From: Symbiodinium natans
Lineage: Eukaryota > Sar > Dinophyceae > Suessiales > Symbiodiniaceae
Length of the DNA: 64,000 nt
NCBI GenBank assembly: GCA_905221605.1
Contig: CAJNDS010000757.1
Span: 784,887-848,886, forward strand
Reading direction: 5' to 3'
Below are positions 36,706-47,899 of this stretch, one piece after another (within the stretch, counting starts at the first letter, position 1; each line of letters starts with the position of its first letter). Under the pieces are notes generated by a model. The model was given only the letters and a program-made list of their open reading frames with translations, ran no database searches and was not told where the DNA came from. A program made the position numbers and the translations under genes.

Positions 36706-38440
36706 ATGAACAGTTTACTGTGGAAAACCAACAACGAAAAATATATAATAACCAAAAAACAAATTTTATACTTCAGAAGTTCATGAGCAATGGTGAAATT
36801 TGGTCAAATCCAAAAACTTGCGAAACAAAGAAAATGCAAGGAAACCCAAAAACGTTTCAGAAAACCATCGCTCAAAACCCCAACCTCTAGACCTTCTTCG
36901 CTCTCGTGGCCGGAAGCGCTAGAACTCACAAAGTTGGGACAAGCGGGTGCCCACGGTCTTTGCTGGGCAGGAGAGGGCGGAGCCAATCTGGTGCTTTGTT
37001 GTGCTCGTGATTTGTAAATTGTGGCCCGAATTTGTGCCATCGTGTTTTCCTTGTGCGCGTGATTTGTAGTTTTTGGTCCGAACTTGTATTTGATCTGGTG
37101 CGTTTGGTGCTTGTGGTCTCCCCTTCCCATTGAAATATGAAGGACATTCTTGGTTTCCGCATGCTCAAACATGAGAGGCTAACAAACTCTCTCCACAGCG
37201 GAACAAGGCCTGAGGTCTGCGGCATCTACATTCTGACAAGGAGTTGTCATGGGTAGTGGACAAAAAGAGCCCTTATGATGCTATCCTGCAGTTTTGTTTG
37301 TCAGCTTCACTAAGATTTCAGCTGTGACAGCTGTCGGGCTCGAGGAGCACGCTTCCGACAAGAAAGTGCCTGCGCTTTTGTATGTGGATTGGACTCTCGT
37401 ATAGCGATAACTTGGCTTTGTTGATGTTTGCCCTGCAACTCTGCTTTTCTTCATGCTGCTTAACATTGCAAGTGCTTTTTCTCGAACGCGTTCTGGGAAA
37501 AAGCAACAGATCGACCGCAATTTGTACAAAGTATGCCCTTGCAAGACTTCGGAGCCTCTAGGATTTCGAGTCGTACAGCCTCCAGCCCTCAAATCGACAG
37601 GCGCCTCCAAGTACCGAATTCTCACCCATAATCTCGAACCTAAACCTGTGGCTGCTGCAGAGCGTTTCGCATTTTCTGACTTCTACCTCGAACGTCTCGG
37701 GCCAGTAGCGGTCCTCCCTGCCAATCCTGTAGCGTAAACATGACGCCGTTGCTCGTGAGCAGGCGGCGCGTAGCTATTGAAGCCCCGTTGAGGCTGTCCT
37801 TGCACCGTGAGGCCCTGGATGAACTCGAACCTCCTGTTGAATCACACCTGGCGAGCTTGCACGGAGTGTCGGTAATGTCACACAGCAGAGGTTATGATTA
37901 GTTGGCGTGATTTGGCATGAGGTCGTTGGTCACACGGTCACAGGTGCGCCATGCCAATAGAGAGTCCTCAGCTTTTGTCCCCGCGCTACTATGTGTTTTT
38001 TTTTGGACCATTGCCTCTTTACTACATCAGCAGCGCAGTAGGCCGTTCTTAGGGATCTCAATGCGAGAGGTGAAACGGAGCAGGTGCGAAAACCAAAGCA
38101 AACACACACCAAAACAAACACAAAACACAACCACCAACCAGCAGCAACCCGCAAGAACAGAGCACCAAAAGTCTACGTGTCCCCCGCGCTCAGTACTCGA
38201 AGTCGTCGCAGAAGTCCAGTAATCGAGCAGCGCAGAGCATACGGGGGGGGTCGCAAAATGCGAGGGTATGCCAGATCATCAAAACCACCATCATGTAGCC
38301 ACAGGTGCAAAGAAGGTCAGCCGGCAAGCTGTAAATCGAAGATCGACAGCAGAATTACCGACCGACACGGTGAGGTACCAGGCGCACAGTGGCGAAAAGG
38401 GAAGGTACAAAATGGCCCAATATCTCAGAGAAAAAGCAAG

Positions 38441-39003
38441 GCCAGCACGCGCCCCATGGTGGTCAGCCAGTGGGGACTTGTTGGCAAGAACAATGCAAGA
38501 CCAGCCCAGGGCACCCCATGGTGGTCAGCCAGTGGGGCAGCCCCGAGCAACAGCCGACACGACTTGTGGCTTTATTATTGGAGCCCGGCCAAGGTCATAG
38601 TGCACAACTGAGCCCAGTTTGACCACATACCCAAGTAGAAACAGGGGCCGCGGTCAGCAGGGCTTTCAACACTTCCCAGAGAGGGAGCCTGCGTAAAGCA
38701 GCGGCTACCGATTCAGAGGGGAAAGACTACCCGACAGTAGTCAAACCCTCACTATATCCTACAGCAGAAGGAAAGCCAGCACGCGCCCCACGGTGGTCAG
38801 CCAGTGGGGACTTGACAGCAAGAGCAGCTGCAAGACCAGCCCAGGGCACCCCATGGTGGTCAGCCAGTGGAGCAACCCCGAGTCAGAGCCAATACTTTTA
38901 CGGTTCCCAGGTTGGAAAACCGACCAAGAGTTCCCAGCACCCAGGCGCACAACTGTGCTCAGCCCGGCCACGTATCCAAGTAGAGCCTGGGGCCGTCGTC
39001 AGA
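38441..39003. repeat. Duplicated block of about 220-230 bp
   Basis: 38441-38660 and 38775-39003 are diverged copies. Both start GCCAGCACGCGCCCCA, contain the word GGTGGTCAGCCAGTGG twice, share CAAGACCAGCCCAGGGCACC, and end with a GGGGCCG...GTCAG segment. They lie directly downstream of the 501-codon gene and may be its 3' flank or part of the same repeat family. Confidence 0.8.
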
Positions 39004-39086
39004 ATAGTCCTCCTAGTTCCCAGGAAGGAAGCCAGCGAGTGGCAGCAGCAGTACAGCAATCCAACCTTAATCCGGCCCGCAGCACT

Positions 39087-40592
39087 TCATTGCCATGGAC
39101 CCTCCCAATCCGGGTGTCTCGAATGGTACCAGGAGGAGGGCATGTCAGCACGCTTCCCTGATTTTTGATCTGCCATGCTGACTCCCTCAGCCGCAGTTGA
39201 CGGATCAGTGACGGCTGTATTGCGGGACAACAGACAGGCTTGCGACAACTCCTCCTCATCGACCCCCCACGCAGGGATACCCGTCGGGATGGGTACTCCG
39301 ACACGCCGTGCCATGTTGGCTTTGGCTGAATGCCACATCGCCCGAATGGCCTCCTGAACTTGCCAATAATGCACAGCGCCTTCATTCCGGGTCTGGAAGG
39401 GGAAGGTGGAGAGGGCAGTTGCAAGGGCCGAGGGCTCAGGCTCCTTGCGGTTGCCACGGCAGTAAAGTTTATACCAGAAACTGTTGAGGCGCTGCTTGGT
39501 TGGGTGCTTGGATCGGGTGAGCCCCTTAAGGGCGGCCCAATGGGCGGTGGCAGCATCATACCAAGCAGGCCGGGCGCGTTGGGGCCCATGTCTATTCGGC
39601 GTTGTACTAAGTCCTTGCCAATGTTCATCCTCAAGGGCTGGTAATCGAAAAGGGGTACAGACATCCACTTCTCGCAAGGCCGCAAGGTCTGTGGTACGCA
39701 GCTCCGAAAAGCGCCAATCATGCACCTGAGCTTCTAACTCGTCTGACTCGTCTGCCGCCTCGGGCATCTCTGCAAAAGCTGCAGACGAAGCTTCCTCAGT
39801 GTCCGAAGAGATGCAACGGCTCTCCAAAGGCAGCACGCGCCGCAGGAAAACCACAACCCTTGCGGTTGCGTCAGGCCACTCCAAATTGTAGACGGACCAG
39901 AAGTGTTCAATGTCCTGGTTTGCAACAGAGGCCGCCAGGGCCTGCCGAATGGCATCAAGAAAGTGAACAGGTGGTATACCTGGCCTAAATTCTTGACATT
40001 GGCGGTGTCCCAGTGTTTGCGAGCCTTGAAGCGAAATCCGTACAAACGCATTAACGCCAGGTTGCTGTGCTAACCTGGCAGTTTCCAGATTCGTGTGCCT
40101 GGCAGCCTCCGCCCAGGCCTGCAAGGCCTCCTGCGATATTTGTCCGTGGACTTGGGGAAGTCCTTGGGGGTCCACCACGTATTTGGTTGCAGGGCACGTG
40201 GGCAGCTGGTATGCACGGCCAGCGAGGAAGGCCACCATAGCTGCAGGAGGCACATTGACCTGTAGGTCTGTAATGCGATTGTCCGTCTCAGGGAAGCCCA
40301 AGACGACAGGCAGCCCTGCTGCTCGTCCCAAGGGGCCCTTTTGATAAGACTCAAAAGCTAGCGCCCCCAACCAGTAGTCTGGGTCGGAGTAGCACAACAT
40401 AGCCGGAAAACTGGCATTTTTGACCCCTGGCACATCTGCGACAGCAAAGAAGAGATCGGCAATGTACTGGGCAGTGGTTAGAAATCCGTACCCGACCAAA
40501 GAGTCCGACAACCTGGTTTTATCCAGCTGTGGTATCTGGAACAATAGTATGTCCGCCAAATCAATGTGCTGTAGCGCCCCTGAGAGTCGCAA
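39087..40592 (-). CDS. 501-codon protein of an unrecognised multicopy family
   Basis: One uninterrupted frame. Its N-terminal half carries NASFPAMLCYSDPDYWLGAL, VNVPPAAMVAFLAGRAY with a CPATKYVVD cysteine, QEALQAWAEAARHTNLETAR and HFLDAIRQALAASVANQDIE. The C-terminal half is Trp/Arg-rich (WYDAATAHWAALKGL, FWYKLYCRGNRK). I know no family with these motifs and see no RT, transposase or nuclease signature. The same protein sequence recurs twice in this window as broken copies (58340-58872 and 59838-59992), so it belongs to a repeat. Protein-like sequence continues 5' of the first codon in other frames (40600-40790), so this copy is probably truncated or frameshifted. The neighbours are the duplicated block downstream and the G-rich minisatellite upstream. 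It could be a structural or Gag-like protein of an uncharacterised mobile element; that is a guess. Confidence 0.6.
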   Translation of the reverse strand: MRLSGALQHIDLADILLFQIPQLDKTRLSDSLVGYGFLTTAQYIADLFFAVADVPGVKNASFPAMLCYSDPDYWLGALAFESYQKGPLGRAAGLPVVLGFPETDNRITDLQVNVPPAAMVAFLAGRAYQLPTCPATKYVVDPQGLPQVHGQISQEALQAWAEAARHTNLETARLAQQPGVNAFVRISLQGSQTLGHRQCQEFRPGIPPVHFLDAIRQALAASVANQDIEHFWSVYNLEWPDATARVVVFLRRVLPLESRCISSDTEEASSAAFAEMPEAADESDELEAQVHDWRFSELRTTDLAALREVDVCTPFRLPALEDEHWQGLSTTPNRHGPQRARPAWYDAATAHWAALKGLTRSKHPTKQRLNSFWYKLYCRGNRKEPEPSALATALSTFPFQTRNEGAVHYWQVQEAIRAMWHSAKANMARRVGVPIPTGIPAWGVDEEELSQACLLSRNTAVTDPSTAAEGVSMADQKSGKRADMPSSWYHSRHPDWEGPWQ

Positions 40593-40599
40593 GCATTGC

Positions 40600-40790
40600 G
40601 TGATGATGGGGGGTCATAGACTTAGACAAACCGCCGGGAAGGTCTCAGGCAGGTGGAGAAGGGTGTCTACAATTCCCAATAGGGTGTCAGGTTCCTGGAG
40701 CTGGTGTGGCAGGCGCAGCAGCAACTCTTCATCGGTCCTATCGCGCAAAGTTGCTGCCCATGTGTCGTCAAATAAGTTGAATCACGCAAG
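40600..40790 (-). pseudogene. 5' remnant of the 501-codon family gene
   Basis: Upstream of the long frame, a minus-strand segment in another frame reads FDDTWAATLRDRTDEELLLR and LLGIVDTLLHLPETF. It is bounded by a TGA on the 5' side and a stop before the long frame. The composition fits the same protein, so the original gene started further upstream and has been broken. Confidence 0.4.
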
Positions 40791-41081
40791 CACATGTGGG
40801 GCCTGGGCTTCACGCTCTTTCCAAAATGATGCTCCGCCTTGAGTGCACGCACGAGCCCGCAACAGAATCCTCACTTTCATGGAGAGGAGACACATTACTC
40901 GAAGTCCTGTGATCACAAGCGCTGCTTGGTTTGCCAGGCCTTGACTTTCTTTGCGCAGGGAAGACCGGTAGACGTCCCGCTGCTGTAGAGCTTGCTGTAT
41001 GCTCGCTTTGTGCTCAAAGAACGGATCCACTCGGGGAGCAGGTCTCTTCCGTGGCGGCGTCAGAATTTGGGGCTGGGCCCG

Positions 41082-41430
41082 CCCCCTTCGTACGAAGGGG
41101 GGCTTGAAGGGGGGCTTGAAGCCCCCCTTGAAGGGGGGCTGAAGGGTCGGACCCTTGAAGGGGGCTTGAAGGGCGGGGGTGAAGGGGGGAGGGGGGGGAG
41201 GCGAAGGGTCGAAGGCTTGAAGGGGGGCTTGAAGGGGGGCTTGAAGGGGGGGGCTTGAAGGGGGGCTTGAAGGGGGGCTTCAAGGGGGGCTTCAAGGGGG
41301 GCTTCAAGGGGGGCTTCAAGGGGGGCTTGAAGGGGGGCTTCAAGGGGGGCTTCAAGGGGGGCTTGAAGGGGGGGCTTCAAGGGAAGCTTCACAGGGAGGC
41401 TTCAAGGAGGGCCTGAAGGGGAGGTTTGAG
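41082..41430. repeat. G-rich 12-bp minisatellite headed by a 20-bp palindrome
   Basis: CCCCCTTCGTACGAAGGGGG (41082-41101) is a perfect palindrome. It runs straight into about 25 units of CTTGAAGGGGGG and its variant CTTCAAGGGGGG, with runs of 4-8 G. All G runs are on the plus strand. Because 12 is a multiple of three, both strands have long spurious open frames (Pro/Lys repeats on the minus strand). Confidence 0.9.
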
Positions 41431-41444
41431 ACGCGAGCCTAAAC

Positions 41445-41845
41445 GTCGCGAAGAAGGCCCAGGTGCTCGGCCTCGTAAACTGCTCCCTGCAACCCGTGCG
41501 AAGCAAGCCCAGTTATTAGGCCGCTTGAACTGCTCCCTGGAACCTCGCGAAGAAGGCCCAGTTAGTGGGCCTCTCAAACTGCTGCCGAAACGTCGCGAAG
41601 AAGGCCCAGTTATTAGGCCTCTTAAACTGCTCCCTGAAACCCCTGCGAAGCAGGCCCAGTTATTAGGCCTCTTAAACTGCTCCCTGGAACCTCGCGAAGA
41701 AGGCCCAGTTATTAGGCCTCTTAAACTGCTCCCTGAAACCCCTGCGAAGCAGGCCCAGCTATTGGGCCTCTTAAACTGCTCCCTGGAACCTCGCGAAGAA
41801 GGCCCAGTTATTAGGCCTCTTAAACTGGGCACCTCTAAGAGGCCG
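41445..41845. repeat. 49-50-bp tandem repeat, eight units
   Basis: The word GCGAAG recurs at 41448, 41498, 41547, 41595, 41645, 41694, 41744 and 41793. Each unit reads roughly GCGAAGAAGGCCCAGTTATT then AGGCCTCTTAAACTGCTCCC. Two unit types alternate (CCTCGCGAAGAA and CCCTGCGAAGCA), so the higher-order period is about 99 bp. It directly follows the G-rich minisatellite. Confidence 0.9.
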
Positions 41846-41849
41846 CGCG

Positions 41850-43142
41850 AGTAACCACGATTTCTGGGGCTCGGGGTGGGGGGTGGGGGGGGGGGTAATC
41901 ACGTGACTTGGGACTTCGCACCTGCAACTCCAAAGCCTGAACCCCTAATCCCCAAAGGCCTAAACCCTTGCTGTTTAATACGGGGTTTATAAGCAAAACG
42001 CGCCGCGCCTAGACGAGAGCGCAACTTCAAGCAAAAAATGCGTCCGAAACTTCAAAACGACACCCCCTAGAAAAAAACACAACAAACAAACGATCCTTAA
42101 ACCCAAAAAATAGTCCAAGCAGTGCAAACCCAAATCCTGAAACCTGAACCCTAAACTTTGAACCTTGAACCCTGAAGAAGAATCAACTTGAGGCCACTTT
42201 CAGGATCCAGTGCACAAGTCTGTTGGGTTACAACCAAAGCACAATTCCAGAAAATCATGCCTGCGCTGTGGCGAGAGCACTATTTCGAACCTGAACTGCC
42301 GGAGCCACCGAACCGAAAATCGCCATTTGAAAGTTCAACATGGAGAATGAGCAAAACGTGCCTGCGCCTAGGCGAGAGCGCAAATTCGAGCAAAAAACGC
42401 GTCCAAAACTTCAAAAAAAGGACCTCTGGAAAAAACAACACAAAAAACGCTCAGGCTTCGAGCGAAAATGCATTTTTCCGAAAAAATCACCTGACCCTTC
42501 AGTGTTTTCGAGCCCTGCAAATGCTGCGGTGATCACGAAAATGGGTGTTTTACTTGGGTTTTCAGCCCTCGACGCGAAAAATGCAAACACAGAATGTGTT
42601 CAGTCACACGGCCTCTTACAGACGCCGTCACCATGTGTTAGTCGAAACGTCTAGGCAAAGTCAAATGCGAACAAGGTGCCCAGAAGAAGATTTGTGACAG
42701 GTGGCTTCGGAGTTTAGATTTTGAATTGACAGTTTTTGACGAATGAGGCCAGAAGATTTCTTGGAGGAAGATGTCTTCGGATGTGTCGGCTGTTGATAGA
42801 AATTTCTAATGAAGTATGCGTTTGAAGTCGAGCAGAGGGTATGGCCGTTTGGTTTTAAGTTTTATCAGACGTAAAGCTGAATGAAGCCCAAATGATACTG
42901 TTCTAGGGTGTGGATTGTGATCTGAAATTCCAATTAGGCGTGAGAATGGCAAAAAACTGATAGGCGTGTTCGGAACATGACATGTTTTTTCATGCTCATT
43001 GACTGCTTCCGGCGACAGTCCCGACAACAAACAGGCTCGGGTTTCGTATCACTGAAAGCATGCCTACACAATGGGACACGCGCAAGAGGCAAGGCACCCA
43101 CCCGCCCACACCTTCAGCCGTTCTGGAGCGAGTACGCCAGTT
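41850..43142. other. Unassigned DNA with scattered CCCTAAA-like words
   Basis: Contains a G run at about 41875-41896, degenerate CCCTAAA-like words at about 41940-42175, and two near-repeats beginning GCGCCT-AG-CGAGAGCGCAA-TTC-AGCAAAAAA (about 42004 and 42363). No gene was recognised. Confidence 0.4.
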
Positions 43143-43694
43143 TGTGAAAAACGCAGAGCTCCTTTTCACTCCACGCTTGAGCCAAAACACCCAGAGGTGT
43201 TCGGCAAGTCTCTCGCAGAGTCAGCGCAGCTTCACTTTCGTGAATTCCATCTCAACTTTGTTAACAAAGGAGGAACACATGCAAACGTCCTAATGCTTCT
43301 CAGGACTTCAGTGCTTCAGCAAAACAAGCATACAAGTGCACAGCCACTCTGCTCGAACCTCAGTACGACGACACGAGCGAAGCGAGGGTCGGCGGCCAAG
43401 GTTTGAAGAGCAAACTCAGAGCAACACGCACTTCTTCAAGGATGCTCCTAAAGCATCTCGAGTGCTTCTCTGCTCATCATGCACACTCCAAGCATCTCAC
43501 GTCAAGCTCAAAGCAAGAAACACTTTCAAGCCAAGCTCCAAACATGCTATGTCCATGCCTGCTTCTGCTAACACCAAACAAACGGTTCAAGCACAGTTCT
43601 CAACTCATGCAATGCAAACTCGTGGTTCATGTCACATGTGCAAGACATCCTGTCAACTGTAAAGGCACTCACAAGGAAGTCAAAAACTTTCACA
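43143..43694 (-). repeat. E2 3' LTR
   Basis: 552 bp with terminal inverted repeat TGTGAAA/TTTCACA. It is about 99% identical to 52894-53445. Confidence 0.93.
43176..43201 (-). promoter_or_regulatory. Hairpin plus spliced-leader-like motif in E2 3' LTR
   Basis: In element orientation a 6-bp stem AACACC/GGTGTT with a 4-base loop runs directly into TTTTGGCTCAAG (43187-43176). The last 12 bases match the 3' end of the dinoflagellate spliced leader, which ends TTTTGGCTCAAG. Confidence 0.6.
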
Positions 43695-43706
43695 CCCCCT
43701 CATGCC
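43695..43706 (-). other. E2 polypurine tract
   Basis: GCATGAGGGGG immediately precedes the TGTG of the 3' LTR on the minus strand. It is the expected primer for plus-strand cDNA synthesis. Confidence 0.65.
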
Positions 43707-43722
43707 TGCAACAGTTGCGTCC

Positions 43723-46700
43723 TCAAGTCCTGTCTTCTTCCATAGCTCGTCTCGCACCCTTCAGCATTTCTTCTCCTAACAGCTCAGGGTACACACCTGA
43801 CGCCGGAAGCTGAAGGTGGATGTGTTGGTGGCTCTCATCACAGCGGTTCCTAGCCATACTGTTGATGAAATTCGAAGAGTTACTACAAAACCACCATCTC
43901 TTCCAGGCTCTCTCAGAACCTTTCTCGAAGCAACAGCGATCGACGACACACCCCTTCGCAAGACCAAGACGTTGACCTACAGACCTAAAGACCGTTTCAT
44001 TCCACAAGTCAGATCTAGCTGGCCACTCGTGAGAAAGAAGAAGACGCGGACAGTTCGCGTACGGACGGAGAAGGTTCCAAATTCTTCGCCAAGACCTCTT
44101 GTGGACCAAAAGAGACTCCCGCCACCTGGCGTAGGACTGTCCACCTTTTCGAAATCTCAAATGACGAAGTCCGCACCCAGCCGAACACGGCGTAGACAAG
44201 TGCGCATACACCTTCACCCCTTCATGAAGTAACACGCTAAAGACTTCTTTGAGAAGCTGGTATCCGTTTTCACTTAACAGATCCACTTGCTTCGTCACTC
44301 CAAAATACGCGATACGAGGATTCTTCGAGCAAGCTTTTGACAAAGAGCTTCCTTCTTCACAGCAGAGCTCAACCACAACATAAGAAGCCTGGTTCCTTGC
44401 TACCTTCTCTGCTGCGGCTCGCCAAGAAACAGGGACGTTCAGTTCGCAGACTTCATCTGCTGGTTTATTGGGCTCTTTAAACGTGACAGAAACGCTGGTT
44501 CCGGAATTTTTCTCTTTCCAATGGACTGGTTCCGGAATGAGGCCACAAGCCTCGCACAAGCTGACCAAACTGTCGTTAGTTGGGCTTTTTGTTAGAGCAT
44601 CTGCCGGGTTGACAGCACCTGGTATGTGCTCAATCGTGAATCTTCCAAGCTGGACAAGTTCTTGGAGAAAAGCGGCTCTTAACTCAATATGGCGGACCTT
44701 CCTCAACAATGTCCCCATTTTGGAAATGGACACGGCGCTTTCAGAGTCCGAATACCCCTTAAGAAGGTAGTACCCCGTTTCCCGGTCCTTCGGGATGCCC
44801 TCCAAGATGGTCTCCGTCAAGAGAGCAATGTACAAACCTTCCCTGGCTATCTCAGTAAGCGCCGCAAGCTCACTCTCGGCGCTCGAAAGGGCTGTGGTGG
44901 ACTGCTTCCTGCTGAACGTCTTTAAACAGCAGTTTTCCCAAGTAATCACACCACCACTAACAGAACTCAGGCTCCAGCTTGCGTCTGTAAAGCACGATAC
45001 CGCTTGGGGATCCGCATCGTCTTCCAGGATCTCCCGAGTCGACGGAAACACCTGAACCTTATGCGGAAGACCTTTGACCCATTTGAGAACATCCCTCATG
45101 CATGTTTCAGCTGCCTCGTCAGGGGCCGACTGATGACGCCCCAAAAATCCGCAGCAGAACTGCAAATCTGGTCTGGAGAGGGCAGCCCATGCTAGACGCC
45201 CTAAGGTCCTACGGTACTTCTCGTGAGCAGCTGGACTGATCTTTTCGGTTTGGCCTTTCTTAATGAGGTCAGAGTAGCGCTTCTCCAATGACGGAAGCTT
45301 GGGGTTCGGTTTGGTTATCCCATACTCTTCACAGCAGGAATCCAAATACTTAGCGTCCAGTCCAAAATAGACTCGCTTCTCTCCCTTATTCCTGAAGATT
45401 CGCCGTCCTAGAAAGGATACTTCTCCCGCACAATTCTCATGAAGCTCACCAGTCAGTTTCAGCTTGTAGCGTTTCTGTAGATCTTCGAAAACCTTCTTCC
45501 CTTCGGAGGGGTCCTCAGAGTAGATTAACAAATCGTCAACATAAAAGAGGACCAGCGTCAGACCCTTGGAGGTCTTCCTGCGGTATATCGTCGGGTCCAA
45601 GCTTGGACTGAATCCGCTCTCCTCCAAGTGCGAACTCAGCTCCTTATACCAAGAAAGCGGTGCTGATCTCAGTCCGTTCATGGCTTTGTGTAATCGAAGA
45701 TACACCTTCTTGTTTCCGGCCTTTTGAGGGATTTTAGAGTCCGCAATACTCACGTTACTCGGAAGCTCTACGTACTCAGGCCTTGACACTGCTGCATGCA
45801 TAAAAGCAACGCTCACGTCACAGCTCAACACTGAACCTCTTCGACAAAGCAGTGCCAACAGAAGCCGCAATCCCTCTAAACTCGTAGTCGGGCTGTAGAT
45901 ACCTTCAGACAAGGTCGTGCCTCCCATCGAAGCATAATCTCTTACTACCAGACGTGACCGGTACAGCCCTTTACGCTTGACCGTGTTGACCCACCGACTG
46001 GTAAGTACCCGCCTGCCGCTCTCACGTGCGGACTTCCGGGCCTCATCTTCAGAGATCACCTTTCCTACTCCGAACGACTCGAGTTCCTCTAGTTCCAACT
46101 TCATTGAGGCATACAAAAGGCTCGGATCCAACTGTTCTCCGGATGTTTCAGAGACCGCATTTCGTGGTACCTGGCACTTGACCCTACTTCCTCCGAATTT
46201 CAAGGTAAACGAGTCAGCCACCTCCTGTGAGGTAGCTCGAAGGTCAGGTCCTCGGTACAAAGACTCCAAGAGGTGATTCGTAAGCCAATCAATCTCCATG
46301 TCCTCCATGTTTTCCCCCTCATCAGGCAGGATCCCTGCCTCACCTTCTTCCGCCGGGGCACTTACGGGAGCATAGGTATCGTCAGCAATCATCTCTTCGT
46401 CTTCTTCATTTAAAGGACCAACACCACCTTCCATGACTTCATCTTCAGGACCATTACCATCATCAACACCTTCGGGTTCATACAAGACAGGCCGTTCTGG
46501 GTCTTTACCATCAAGAACCAAAGACTGCGCAACAGCGAGGCCTTCGACAGTTCCCACCTCGCACGCTCCATCAACGATTCTTCCGGTCGGAAATACGTCA
46601 ATCTCCGTACTACCAAAAGGGGCCGCGAAGATCCCTCCACCTCGTGCGTTCACGGGTCCTAAGTAAACAGCCTTGACTGTTTTCGCTCCCCGGTATTTAG

Positions 46701-47660
46701 CAAGATGCGCCTTCGACTTGCTAACTTTTGCCTGAACCACACAACCAAAGGGAAGCGTTCTAGTTCGGTGAACTATTTCCTCGTGCAGCAAATCAATGCT
46801 GGTGGTGGAGTCACCGTGGCCCGAGGACCACAGATTGTAACACCTCGACACATAGAACACACAGGCTTGCCACAAGAGACCCCCTAAGGGAAGCTGGTAC
46901 TTTCCCAGCTCTGCATCTTGACCAGGGAACTTCTTTAGAGCAATTTGGCGCTCCAAGTCCAACCACACAGCCCAGAAGCCTTGGCGTACCGATTCAACTT
47001 GTCGTTCTATTGACCCTTTGGCTTGTGGCCTATATCCTGGAACCACATCAACAATGGTTGCGCTGTGGGGGCAGTTTCGGGACCTACTCAGTCTTTCCGC
47101 CAAAGCAATGATAGATCCTTCCTGATCCATTCGAAACGTCACGGCTTTGCCTACCAGTCCCATCTCACGCAGCACTCTGTTGATGTTAGCAAGCAATTGT
47201 GGATCTTCGAGGTTCGGCGCGGGCAGACTGACAGTATACCTGGAACCCAGGTGCGTCATCAACAGGACTCTTAGCTTGCCGAAAAAGAAAAAATCAAGAC
47301 CAACAGTCTGATTCTCTTTTTGCAGACGGCGACGCAAGCGACGCGCGGGGACACGACCCTTCGACGAACAGCATGAGTCACAGTTGGAATCATAAGGGAA
47401 ATGGCCTTGAGCACGATGATGATACAAGGCGGTTGAGGACAACGGAATCCTAAAAGATCCTTCTTCTCCACTGTCCGGTGGTTCCGGTGGATTCTCTGGA
47501 GGCTTGGGGGGTCTTTCAGAAACCTCAGAAGGCTCGTAATCGGGACTTGACGGTGACGGAACTCCTTCGGGGACCCTTGAAGACGAAGACCCGGGCTCCC
47601 CACCACGAGGAGCTTCCAAATCAAAGGGCTCAGCTTTAGTCCCTTGTCCCGGCACTGGCA
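43723..47660 (-). CDS. E2 integrase-RT-RNase H with extra C-terminal domain
   Basis: One frame, open as far as 49005. The integrase zinc domain ALYHHRAQGHFPYDSNCDSC starts near 47.43 kb. The DDE residues lie in VGLDFFFFG, FRMDQEGSI and KGSIERQVESV (about 47.01 kb). Copia RT has NGLRSAPLSWYKEL and FYVDDLLIY near 45.54 kb. RNase H has FTDASW, SSAESELAAL, YSDSESAV, HIEL and NPADALTK. After RNase H comes an extra domain of about 250 residues with VVELCCEEGSSL (about 44.37 kb), HLSTPCSAGCGLR (about 44.19 kb) and LSHEWP (about 44.02 kb). Its spacing and motifs match the C-terminus of E4, so it is a conserved part of this lineage. The order resembles cytosine-C5 methyltransferase motifs I, IV and VI (inference). 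Upstream of about 47.66 kb the frame no longer looks like pol. Confidence 0.9.
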
Positions 47661-47899
47661 GTCCTCTGTGCATCATCCGCAGATGACACACTAATGGACT
47701 GCTCGCCGGCGGGCTCTCATCATTGCCCTCTTCAACAAGATCAAGCACACCAAGCCAAGTACAAACACTCCCAAGCACACTGCAAGCCTTGCAAAACAAC
47801 ATGCTCAACACGCAACGTGTACGTGTTTGGGGTTTTGGGGCCTTCCTATGCAAGACAAACTGCTTGTAGCTAGGCACTCGGACCCAGTGGTCCCCACAG

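Larger units (their letters stand above)
30979..38430. other. Unassigned DNA with a few exon-like stretches
   Basis: No complete gene was recognised. The 5' exon(s) of the Hsp110-type gene should lie just right of 30978. Exon-like minus-strand stretches are 31729-31992 (listed), about 34300-34480 (RSKAQKLARETGERRFRP) and about 37300-37530 (ERVREKALAMLSSMKKSRV). The stretch 36.4-36.8 kb is AT-rich with a 28-bp tandem repeat. Confidence 0.35.

Noticed and set aside
41014-41832. Long Pro/Lys, Gly/Leu and Arg-rich open frames on both strands
   Set aside because: They follow from tandem repeats whose unit length is divisible by three or lacks stops, not from coding.
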